NCBI GenBank assembly: GCA_036759545.1
Contig: DAIOUL010000001.1
Location: 1 to 64,000 of the forward strand
Direction of reading: 5' to 3'
DNA length: 64,000 bases
Source of the DNA: 66-474 sp036759545
Lineage (GTDB): Bacteria > Pseudomonadota > Gammaproteobacteria > Xanthomonadales > Rhodanobacteraceae
The notes below the pieces were generated by a model. That model was not told where the DNA came from, did not search any database, and was given only the letters and a program-made list of their open reading frames with translations. Every line of letters begins with the position of its first letter. Position 1 is the stretch's first letter. A program made the translations under genes and the position numbers. This document shows positions 1-7,836 of this stretch, in pieces.

Positions 1-1184
1 CGCGTTACACCGACCACGACAACTGGTCGCTGGGCAACAACATGCTGATGCTCAATCAGCCCAACACGCAGCCGATCGGATTGACCTACACGCAGGGCGG
101 CCAGACTTACGTGATCGCGAATCCGCAGGGCTTCTGGAACTTCAACGGCAACTTCAACATCGTCGAGGCCGGCACCGGCACCAACAAGGCTTTCTATCTC
201 GCCGACTCGTGGAAGATCGGGCCGTGGCTGATCGAAGCCGCCGGCCGCGTCGAGAATATCGACGTCCACCAGCGCACCTGCAACCGCTCCAACGTCGATC
301 TGGACGGCAATCCGAACACGCTGTACGACAACGCCACGCCGGTCTGCAACGGCACCTGGGACATGGAGGACTACAACAAGACCCACCCGTCGTTCACGGC
401 TGGCGTGAACTATGAAATCACGCCGCACATGAGCGCCTACGTGCGCGCCAACACCGGCGGACATTTCGACGACTTCGACAACGGCATCCGCGGCGCCGGC
501 GGCGACTTCGCGCCGATGCAGAAGATCGAGAACATGGAAGCCGGCTTCAAGTATCAGTCGAAGGTCCTTTTCGTGGACTTGAGCGTCTATCACCGCTTGT
601 TCACCGGCTTGCAGTACCAGGAAACCGATACCAACGGACGGCCGATCGGGAAGATCTCGACCTATGGTTCCGATTCCAAGGGTCTCGATCTGAACGTCAC
701 GTGGTCGCCGATCGACAACCTGAGATTCGCGCTGATCGGCGCCTACATGGACGGCCACTACTCGCACTTCAACGGTTGCGCCGAGTACACCGACATCAAC
801 GGCAACACGCAGTGCATCAGCATTACCGGTGCGCCGCTGCAGCGCCAGCCCAAGATCCGCTACATGTTCACCCCGAGCTACACCCTGCCGACCACGTGGG
901 GCAGCCTCACGGGTTTCCTGACCTACACCTACGTCGGCCAGCATTACCAGGATCAGTCGGGCCTGCAGCCGCTGGGCACGTATCACACGCTGGACGGCGG
1001 CATCATCGCCGACGTCGGCGAGAACTGGCAGTTCCGCCTGCAGGGCACCAATCTCACCAACGAACTGGGTCTGACCGAAGGCAACTCGCGCGTGTTCGGC
1101 GTCAACACCGGCATCGGCGGCGTGATCATGGCGCGCCCGCTGTTCGGGCGCGAGGTGTACGTGCAGGCCAAGTACCAGTTCTGA
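1..1184 (+). CDS. TonB-dependent receptor, C-terminal part (5' end outside window)
   Basis: The open frame runs in from the left edge (first full codon at base 3), so the plug domain and N-terminal barrel are missing; about 393 residues are visible. They show the alternating aromatic/polar pattern of outer-membrane beta strands with extracellular loops, and the chain ends in an aromatic residue (AKYQF), the usual C-terminal outer-membrane insertion signal. Such receptors import oligosaccharides or metal chelates across the outer membrane using TonB energy. The glycosidases that follow suggest an oligosaccharide ligand, which is inference. Family assignment rests on barrel character and context, because no plug motif is present in the window. 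Confidence 0.85.
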   Translation, partial: RYTDHDNWSLGNNMLMLNQPNTQPIGLTYTQGGQTYVIANPQGFWNFNGNFNIVEAGTGTNKAFYLADSWKIGPWLIEAAGRVENIDVHQRTCNRSNVDLDGNPNTLYDNATPVCNGTWDMEDYNKTHPSFTAGVNYEITPHMSAYVRANTGGHFDDFDNGIRGAGGDFAPMQKIENMEAGFKYQSKVLFVDLSVYHRLFTGLQYQETDTNGRPIGKISTYGSDSKGLDLNVTWSPIDNLRFALIGAYMDGHYSHFNGCAEYTDINGNTQCISITGAPLQRQPKIRYMFTPSYTLPTTWGSLTGFLTYTYVGQHYQDQSGLQPLGTYHTLDGGIIADVGENWQFRLQGTNLTNELGLTEGNSRVFGVNTGIGGVIMARPLFGREVYVQAKYQF

Positions 1185-1230
1185 GGTGCGGTTGCGAACA
1201 CCCGGTGCTTTGCAAATCAGCGACATCCGC

Positions 1231-1251
1231 AGCCGCACCCTGAGTGCGGCT
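1231..1251. other. 8-bp perfect hairpin between receptor and first glycosidase
   Basis: AGCCGCAC pairs perfectly with GTGCGGCT around a 5-base loop. It lies between the receptor stop and the glycosidase start. No T-run follows, so it is not a classical intrinsic terminator. It may be a processing or attenuating structure, or chance in GC-rich DNA. Confidence 0.35.
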
Positions 1252-1298
1252 CGCGGGTGCCGTCGCGCTGCCGGTCACGCGCGCCCGGGAGCATCGCA

Positions 1299-3545
1299 AT
1301 GAAGCTACGCGCATTCGGAATTTTTCTTGCGTTCATACTGGCGGTCGGCGCACCGGCAGCCGGCTATTGCACGAGTGATCCGAGTTTCCTTCTGACCGCC
1401 ACGTCGAAGGACTTCAGTTCCTATTTCCCGTCCTATCTTGCCAACGGCTATTTTTCCACCATGACTTCGGTGCGCGGCACCGAGCCCGACCGCGCGTACA
1501 TGGTCGCCCTGATGGATTACACGAACGGCGACATTTCGCGTCCCGCGGCGATCCCCGGCTGGAGCGAGATCGACTACAACGCCGGGGCGGGTTGGCTGAA
1601 TTCGACGCGTCTCGATCCGGAGATCTTCGCCGGCTATTCGCAGGCGCTGGACATGCACGACGGCACGCTGACGACCACCTATCGTTTCACCTACGGCAAC
1701 AAGGCGACGGACGTGAATGTCTTCACCTTCGTCAGCCAGGCCGATCCGCATCTCGCCGCGACACGGTTCTCGATCACGCCGCAATTCGACGGCACCGTGC
1801 AACTCAGCTTTCCGTTCCGCCTGTGGTCCGGACACCAGCCGCGCTTTCCGATCGCGAGTCTGACCGGCGACCAGATGATCGACGCGGTGATCGCCAGCGG
1901 GCAGAACCTCAACGACAAACCCGTTCCCACGCCTGACCGCGCGCCGGTCTGGTATCCCGGCACGGTGCGCATCATCGACGACGGCGGCGACGCGAAGGAA
2001 TTGACTTTGTGGCTCGATGGCCAGGCCGTGAACGGCCCGGCGATGGCAGAGGCTGCGGCGATCGAACTGCCCAAGGGTCTGAAAATCGAAAGCGTGAAGC
2101 TTGAGAAAACGTCCGACAAGTTGTCGTTGAATCTGATCGCCGACGTGCGCAAGGGCGAGCACTACACCTTCACCAAATACATCGCTGCATCGCGTCAGAA
2201 CTGGGGCGGCAACGCGCAAGACGACAGGGCGTTGGCCCTGCGGGCGCGCAAGACCGGTTTCGACAAATTGCTTGCGCGCCACGTCGCGGCGTGGCACGAG
2301 CTGTGGAAAGCCGACATCGTGATCGACCACGATGAGGCGGTACAACGCGCGCTGCATTCGGATCTCTATTACCTGTTGTCCAACACCACCGTCGGCACCT
2401 CGTGGGCGATGGGCGCCTGCGCGCTGACGCCGAACTACGCCGGGCACGTGTTCTGGGATTCCGACTCCTGGGTGTTTCCCGCGCTGCTGCTGCTGCATCC
2501 CGAGCGCGCGAAATCGATCGTGATGTTCCGGCATCGCACCATGCAGGGCGCGCGCGAGCGCGCCAAACAATACGGTGCGAAGGGACTGATGTATCCGTGG
2601 GAATCCGATCCGCAAAAAGGCGTCGACGTGACGCCGTATTTCGCCTACGGCGTGTTCCGCGAGATCCACGTCAACGCCGACATCGCCATCGCGCAGTGGC
2701 AGTACTACCTCGCGACCGGCGATCTGAACTGGTTGAAACAATACGGCTGGCCGGTGATCGAAGGCATTGCGACGTTCTGGAAAAGTCGCGTGACCTGGGA
2801 CAAGGCGAAGGGTCGCTACGAAATCCTGCACGTCACTTCGCCCGATGAAGCCTACGACGACGTGCCGAACGACTCGTTCACCAACGCCGCGGCGCGCAAG
2901 GCGCTGGAGATCGCAACCAGGGCGGCGGCGCTGGTCGGTGCGCAGCCCGATCCGCAGTGGAACGAGATCGCATCGAAGATGTACATCCCGTTCGACGAGA
3001 AAAACCAGCGGCATTACGACTTCGATCCTTCCGTGCCGCACGACAAGATCACCTGGATGGGTTCGTCGCTCGCATGGTTGATGTATCCCAATCTCGACCT
3101 GCAGATGACGCCGCAGGTGCGCCGCAACGATTTCGATTTCCAGTTGCACGAGCTGAAGGCGCACGGCGACAACCCCAACGAGATGATGATGGTGATGCTC
3201 ACGGTCGGCGCCGCCGAGCTGGGCGATGCCAGGGCCGCCGGCGACTGGATCGACCGCAACCTGGTCGGATTCCTTAAAGGCCCGTTCAACGTGCGCACCG
3301 AAACCGCGACCAACAACGCGGGCTACATCCTCGCGACTTCGGCGGGCTACGTGCAGAGTTTCATCTACGGCCTGAGCGGATTGCGCATCGATGACAAGGG
3401 GCTGGATCAGGCATACGCACCCGTGCTGCCGCCGGCGTGGAAATCGGTGACTTTGAAGAACGTTACTTTTCGCGGCAAGCACTACGACCTCACCATCGGT
3501 CGGGGCGCCGACGGCAAGACCGTGTTGACCCGCAAGGAGGAGTGA
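1299..3545 (+). CDS. Secreted GH65-like glycosidase (first of tandem pair)
   Basis: A 748-residue protein with a clear signal peptide (hydrophobic residues 6-22). I take the ATG at 1299, which follows GGGAG by 7 bases, rather than an in-frame GTG at 1257 that would bury the signal peptide. The (alpha/alpha)6 barrel signatures of GH65, as in acid trehalase and the ATHL1-type glucosidases, are visible: GHVFWDSDSW near 382, YPWESD near 432, and EIHVNADIAIAQWQYY near 455. SPDEAY near 514 contains Glu517, at the position of the family's general acid. It probably acts in the periplasm or outside on an alpha-linked oligosaccharide. Hydrolase versus phosphorylase cannot be fixed by eye, though export argues for hydrolysis. 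It lies just downstream of the receptor gene. Confidence 0.82.
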   Translation: MKLRAFGIFLAFILAVGAPAAGYCTSDPSFLLTATSKDFSSYFPSYLANGYFSTMTSVRGTEPDRAYMVALMDYTNGDISRPAAIPGWSEIDYNAGAGWLNSTRLDPEIFAGYSQALDMHDGTLTTTYRFTYGNKATDVNVFTFVSQADPHLAATRFSITPQFDGTVQLSFPFRLWSGHQPRFPIASLTGDQMIDAVIASGQNLNDKPVPTPDRAPVWYPGTVRIIDDGGDAKELTLWLDGQAVNGPAMAEAAAIELPKGLKIESVKLEKTSDKLSLNLIADVRKGEHYTFTKYIAASRQNWGGNAQDDRALALRARKTGFDKLLARHVAAWHELWKADIVIDHDEAVQRALHSDLYYLLSNTTVGTSWAMGACALTPNYAGHVFWDSDSWVFPALLLLHPERAKSIVMFRHRTMQGARERAKQYGAKGLMYPWESDPQKGVDVTPYFAYGVFREIHVNADIAIAQWQYYLATGDLNWLKQYGWPVIEGIATFWKSRVTWDKAKGRYEILHVTSPDEAYDDVPNDSFTNAAARKALEIATRAAALVGAQPDPQWNEIASKMYIPFDEKNQRHYDFDPSVPHDKITWMGSSLAWLMYPNLDLQMTPQVRRNDFDFQLHELKAHGDNPNEMMMVMLTVGAAELGDARAAGDWIDRNLVGFLKGPFNVRTETATNNAGYILATSAGYVQSFIYGLSGLRIDDKGLDQAYAPVLPPAWKSVTLKNVTFRGKHYDLTIGRGADGKTVLTRKEE

Positions 3546-3592
3546 GGCGCGGTGGAATACGAGCTGTCACTTGGAGATGCTGATGTGTTTTG

Positions 3593-3712
3593 TCGTCATT
3601 CCGGGGACGCGCGGAGCGCGTAACCCGGAATCCAGCTTTTGCTTTTCCTGATGCCCTCAAACTGGATTCCGGGTTCCGCCGCGATGAAGCCGCGGCGGCC
3701 CCGGAATGACGA
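3593..3712. repeat. REP/BIME-like palindromic element between the GH65 paralogues
   Basis: A nested palindrome. The outer arms are 14-bp perfect complements (TCGTCATTCCGGGG at 3593-3606, CCCCGGAATGACGA at 3699-3712). The inner arms are 13-bp perfect complements (ACCCGGAATCCAG at 3623-3635, CTGGATTCCGGGT at 3662-3674). Each half carries its own GC-rich mini-hairpin (ACGCGC/GCGCGT; CCGCCGCG/CGCGGCGG). This resembles the dispersed GTCATTCC...GGAATCC extragenic elements of many proteobacteria. It ends only a few bases before the ribosome-binding site of the next gene. Confidence 0.8.
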
Positions 3713-3726
3713 AAAGAAGGGCTTTC

Positions 3727-6000
3727 ATGAAACACCCGATGATCAAATTTCAGGTTTTGATCCTGCTGGCGCTGACATGCCTCGCGCCGGTCGCTGCCGG
3801 CGCAACGGATTCGAGTTTTCTGCTCACCGCCACCGCGAAGAATTTCGACTCGTATTTCCCGGGTGAACTGGCCAACGGCTATCTTTCGACCTTCACCTCG
3901 CCGCGCGGTACCGAGAGCAATTTGTCGTACGTGGTCGCGTTGATGGACTACGGCAAGGACGACATCGCGCGCCCCGCCGCGATCCCCGGCTGGAGCGGCA
4001 TCGATTTTCGCGCGGGAGCCGACGGCGCCTGGTTGAACCAGGCCGCTCTGGAACCTGCCACGTTTCAGAACTACAGCCAGATCCTCAACCTGCACGACGC
4101 GACGCTGACGACGAACTATCGCTACGTCGAGCACGGCAAGGCGACCCGCATCGAAGTGATCAGCTTGGTCAGCGAAGCGGCGCCCCATCTCGCTGCCGCG
4201 CGGATGACAATCACGCCGGAATTCGACGGCGTGATCGATCTGTCGTTTCCACTGGCGTTGTGGGCGCCGTATCAACCGCGTCTTCCGCTCGCCACATTGC
4301 CGGGCGACACCGGTCTGTCGGGTGATCGCTTCCGTCAGGCGCTCGAAGCGCACGGTCTGGATTTGAAACCGGAGCCACCGGCTGAAGCCGACCGCGCTGC
4401 GATCTGGTATCGCGGCGACACGCGGATACTCGACGCCGGCGGCGACGCCTCGAAATTGACATTGTGGCTGGACGGCAGAGCCACCCACGGCGCCCGCATG
4501 GGCGAAGCCGTGACGGTGCAACTGCCCGACGGCATGCGTCCGGTCGAAGCAAAACTCGATCGCAACGAATATCGCCTGGCCCTGAATCTGCGCGTGCAGG
4601 TGCGGAAAGGCCGGACCTACACGTTCGCAAAATACATCGCGATTTCGCGCGAAGGTTGGGGCGGCGATGCAAAGTTCGATCTCGCGCTGGCCGAGTCGGC
4701 GCGCCACAGCGGTTTCGATGCATTGCTCGATGCGCAACGCGCGGTATGGGCGAAGCTGTGGCAATCGGACATCCGCATCGACGGCGACCCGCAAGCGCAG
4801 CTCGCGGTGCATGCGGATCTGTATTACCTGTTGTCCAATGTCGCACCGGATGTTTCGTGGGGTGTCGGCGCCTGCGCCTTGACCACCGGCTACGTCGGCC
4901 ACGTGTTCTGGGACAGCGATACCTGGCTGTTTCCGGCGCTGCTGTTGTTCCACCCGCAGCGCGCACGTTCGATCGTGATGTTTCGCGATCGCACGCTGCC
5001 CGCCGCGCAGCAACGCGCGCGCGAGGCGGGACTCGCCGGCGCCAAATATCCCTGGGAAGCCGATCCCGACAACGGCAGCGAACAGATCCTGTACGCGGCG
5101 CACCGGCTAAGCATCGGCGAGATCCATGTCAATGCCGACATCGCCATCGCGCAGTGGCAATACTGGCTGGCGACGCACGATCTCCAATGGCTGCGCCAGG
5201 ATGGCTGGCCGGTGATCCGCGATGTCGCGCGGTTCTGGGTCAGCCGCGCGACGTACGATGTGGCGAAGCGTCGTTACGAAATCCGCGATGTCGTCTCGGT
5301 GATGGAGCCTTACGCGCACGTCGACAACGACACTTTCACCAACGCCTCGGCACGCAAGGCGCTGCAAATCGCCGGTGCCGCGGCAACAGTTGTGGGCGAG
5401 GTGCCCGATCCGCGCTGGGCGGAGGTCGCGGCGGGGTTGTACATCCCGTTCTCGGATGCGAACCAGCATCATCTCGCCCTCGATCCGGACGAGAAATTGC
5501 ACGATCCGCACGACAGCGATCTGGCCTTCCTGGTGTTTCCGTCGCTCGATCTGGAGATGAACGAAGCCGTGCGCCGTAACGACTACGCGACCGAAGCCGC
5601 GCCGCTCGAGCGATCCGGCAAGATACCGCCCAGCATGGGACTCGCCCCGCTCTCGATCGCCGCCGCAGCACTCGGCGACGTCGGCGAAACGACGCGCTGG
5701 CTGCAAGCGAATATCAGCGAAGACATGCTTAAAGCCCCGTTCGACGTGCGCACCGAAACGCCGCACAACAATACCGGTTATTTCCTCACCGGTTCCGCTG
5801 GTTTCGTGCAGAGCCTCGTCTTCGGGCTCACCGGATTGCGCATCGAGGAGAACGGCTTGGTCGAAGCCTACCCACCGGTACTGCCTGCCGGCTGGAAATC
5901 GCTGACATTGAAGAATGTGATATTTCGCGGCCGGCGCTACGACATTACCGTTGAGCGGAATGCCGATGGCACACCGCGATTGCGGCGTCGGGCGCTATGA
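3727..6000 (+). CDS. Secreted GH65-like glycosidase (second of tandem pair)
   Basis: A 757-residue paralogue of the preceding enzyme, collinear along its whole length. The start at 3727 is preferred over the in-frame ATG at 3706 because AGAAGG precedes it by a normal spacing and because it opens directly into a signal peptide (residues 6-26). Shared motifs include GHVFWDSDTW near 391, YPWEAD near 441 and EIHVNADIAIAQWQYW near 465. The catalytic-acid segment reads VMEPYAHVDND, keeping the Glu (Glu527) but replacing the PDE context of the first copy, which suggests a different substrate or linkage preference. A palindromic repeat separates the two genes, so the second may have its own transcript or altered mRNA stability. 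Confidence 0.82.
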   Translation: MKHPMIKFQVLILLALTCLAPVAAGATDSSFLLTATAKNFDSYFPGELANGYLSTFTSPRGTESNLSYVVALMDYGKDDIARPAAIPGWSGIDFRAGADGAWLNQAALEPATFQNYSQILNLHDATLTTNYRYVEHGKATRIEVISLVSEAAPHLAAARMTITPEFDGVIDLSFPLALWAPYQPRLPLATLPGDTGLSGDRFRQALEAHGLDLKPEPPAEADRAAIWYRGDTRILDAGGDASKLTLWLDGRATHGARMGEAVTVQLPDGMRPVEAKLDRNEYRLALNLRVQVRKGRTYTFAKYIAISREGWGGDAKFDLALAESARHSGFDALLDAQRAVWAKLWQSDIRIDGDPQAQLAVHADLYYLLSNVAPDVSWGVGACALTTGYVGHVFWDSDTWLFPALLLFHPQRARSIVMFRDRTLPAAQQRAREAGLAGAKYPWEADPDNGSEQILYAAHRLSIGEIHVNADIAIAQWQYWLATHDLQWLRQDGWPVIRDVARFWVSRATYDVAKRRYEIRDVVSVMEPYAHVDNDTFTNASARKALQIAGAAATVVGEVPDPRWAEVAAGLYIPFSDANQHHLALDPDEKLHDPHDSDLAFLVFPSLDLEMNEAVRRNDYATEAAPLERSGKIPPSMGLAPLSIAAAALGDVGETTRWLQANISEDMLKAPFDVRTETPHNNTGYFLTGSAGFVQSLVFGLTGLRIEENGLVEAYPPVLPAGWKSLTLKNVIFRGRRYDITVERNADGTPRLRRRAL

Positions 6001-6009
6001 TCTTTGCGC

Positions 6010-7833
6010 ATGATTTCCCAGGCGCCCATCGATGCGATGCGGCGGATCGAGGGTTTGCTGCGATCCGGTGATTTCCGTACCGCGCTCGAGCAACTCGAAC
6101 GCGTCATCGAAGAAAATCCCCGCTTCGCCGAGGCGCGGCGCCTGCTGGCCGGCACCCGGCTGGCGCTGGGTGACGCCGCAGGAGCGGAGCGGGTTCTGCG
6201 CGACGCGATTGCGCTCGATCCCGGTTGGACGCCCACGCTGACGATGCTGGGCGAGCTGCTGCTCAACAGCGGCAAACACTCCGAAGCCGAACAATTCCTG
6301 CAGCGCGCCGCCGGCGGAACCGCTGCCGATCCACGTGCGGCGTTGGTGCTGGCCCGCTTTTACAACGACTCGCAGCGGCCGGCGCAGGCACTCGCGGCCG
6401 TCGCGCCTTTCTGCGCCAACGGCGACGCCGCACCGGAGCTGGCGGCCCAGAACGTGACCGCCTTGGCCGCGCTCGGCCGCAAGGACGAGGCCGTTGCGTT
6501 CTATCAGCGCATACACATGGCTTCTCCGGATAACGTCGCCGCCGCACACGCGCTGGCGGTCGCGTTGCAGGCGTCCGGTCAGCACGAAGAGGCAGAACGT
6601 GTCGCGACACGTGCGTTGAAGCGAGGTCATCCAACAGCGGGGTTGAGCTACACGCAGGCGCGGAGCTTGATCGAATTGGGCGAATTCCAGCGCGCCGAGG
6701 CCGCGCTGTGCGATTGCCTGCGGCTGGAACCGCAGCACCTGGAGGCGCACAACGATCTTGCGAAACTGGTGTGGATGCGCAGCGGCGACAGCGCGGAAGC
6801 GACAGCAATGCTCGATCAGGCGCTGCGCACCTTTTCCAACAACGACGCGTTGTGGGCCGCGAAGGCCGCCGTGCTGCAGGGCGCGGGCGATCCGCGCGCT
6901 GCATACGCGTGCCTCGTTCCGCGGATCGGGCGGCCGCAATCCCCGCCCGCGTTGTTGGTGCGCGCCGGCCTCTCCGCACTGGAATTCGATCCACGGGCCG
7001 CACTGGAGCTCGCGCAGCGCGCGTTGCGCATCGTGCCGGGTGATGTGCCCGCGCTAAAACTGCAGGTGGCCGCGCTGCTCGGCATTGGTGATGCGCAAGC
7101 CGCGCTGCCCGCGTGCGAAACGTTGCTGAGCGAGACGAAGGACGATCAATATCTGATCGCGTTGCAGACCACCGCGTGGCGGATGCTGGGCGACGAACGT
7201 TATGCGCGGCTGTGCGATTACCGCAACCTGGTTGTGCCGTATCGGCTCGAGACGCCGCCGCAATGGCGCAATCTTGGCGATTTTCTCCGCGATTTGAAGA
7301 GCAGCCTGGAAGCGCTGCATGCACGGTATCTGCATCCGCTGTTGTTCCAATCGCTGCGCCATGGAACCGAGACCACCGAAGACCTGACGCGCAGTGAAGA
7401 TCCTGCGATCCGCGCGTTGTTCGTGGCCTTCGACGCTCCGATCCGCGATTACATGACGCGCATGGGTCGCGGTACCGACCCGTTGCGACGGCGGAACAAC
7501 GGTACGTATCGATTCAACGGGAGCTGGTCGGTGAAATTGCGCAGCCACGGTTTTCACCAGAATCACGTGCATCCGCGCGGCTGGATTTCGTCCGCGTGCT
7601 ACATCGATCTGCCGGAAACGACGAGCGATCCACGCAGCAGGGAGGGTGCGCTGACCTTCGCCGAGCCGGGAATCGTCACGACGCCGGCGTTGCACCCCGA
7701 ATACGAAATCCGGCCCGGCACAGGCATGCTGGTGCTGTTCCCTTCGTACTTCTGGCACGGCACGGTTCCGTTTTCCAGCGAGCGGACCCGGCTGACCGTC
7801 GCATTCGATGCGGTGCCGGACAGGCCGGCCTGA
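6010..7833 (+). CDS. TPR protein with C-terminal 2OG-Fe(II) oxygenase domain
   Basis: A 607-residue protein. Roughly the first 380 residues are tandem tetratricopeptide-like helices (for example AEARRLLAGTRLALGDAAGAE). The last 180 form a putative 2OG-Fe(II) oxygenase of the Pfam 2OG-FeII_Oxy_5 type. The metal site is suggested by His519/His521 (NHVHPRGW) and His583 (FWHGTVPF), with Arg594 likely binding 2-oxoglutarate. No signal peptide is present, so it is probably cytoplasmic. A TTG at 6004 is an alternative start 9 bases after the previous stop. Family members often sit beside TonB receptors and glycosidases in xanthomonad and caulobacterial loci, but their substrate is unknown. It is convergent with the GH31 gene, with a 3-base gap. 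Confidence 0.82.
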   Translation: MISQAPIDAMRRIEGLLRSGDFRTALEQLERVIEENPRFAEARRLLAGTRLALGDAAGAERVLRDAIALDPGWTPTLTMLGELLLNSGKHSEAEQFLQRAAGGTAADPRAALVLARFYNDSQRPAQALAAVAPFCANGDAAPELAAQNVTALAALGRKDEAVAFYQRIHMASPDNVAAAHALAVALQASGQHEEAERVATRALKRGHPTAGLSYTQARSLIELGEFQRAEAALCDCLRLEPQHLEAHNDLAKLVWMRSGDSAEATAMLDQALRTFSNNDALWAAKAAVLQGAGDPRAAYACLVPRIGRPQSPPALLVRAGLSALEFDPRAALELAQRALRIVPGDVPALKLQVAALLGIGDAQAALPACETLLSETKDDQYLIALQTTAWRMLGDERYARLCDYRNLVVPYRLETPPQWRNLGDFLRDLKSSLEALHARYLHPLLFQSLRHGTETTEDLTRSEDPAIRALFVAFDAPIRDYMTRMGRGTDPLRRRNNGTYRFNGSWSVKLRSHGFHQNHVHPRGWISSACYIDLPETTSDPRSREGALTFAEPGIVTTPALHPEYEIRPGTGMLVLFPSYFWHGTVPFSSERTRLTVAFDAVPDRPA

Positions 7834-7836
7834 GCG

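Noticed and set aside
1305..3482. A long open frame (725 codons) antisense to the first GH65 gene; similar long antisense frames lie opposite the second GH65 gene, the GH36 gene and the megasynthases.
   Set aside because: High-GC codon bias produces open antisense frames. The translations are Arg/Gln/Val-rich with no domain motif, and the sense strand holds clear enzymes.
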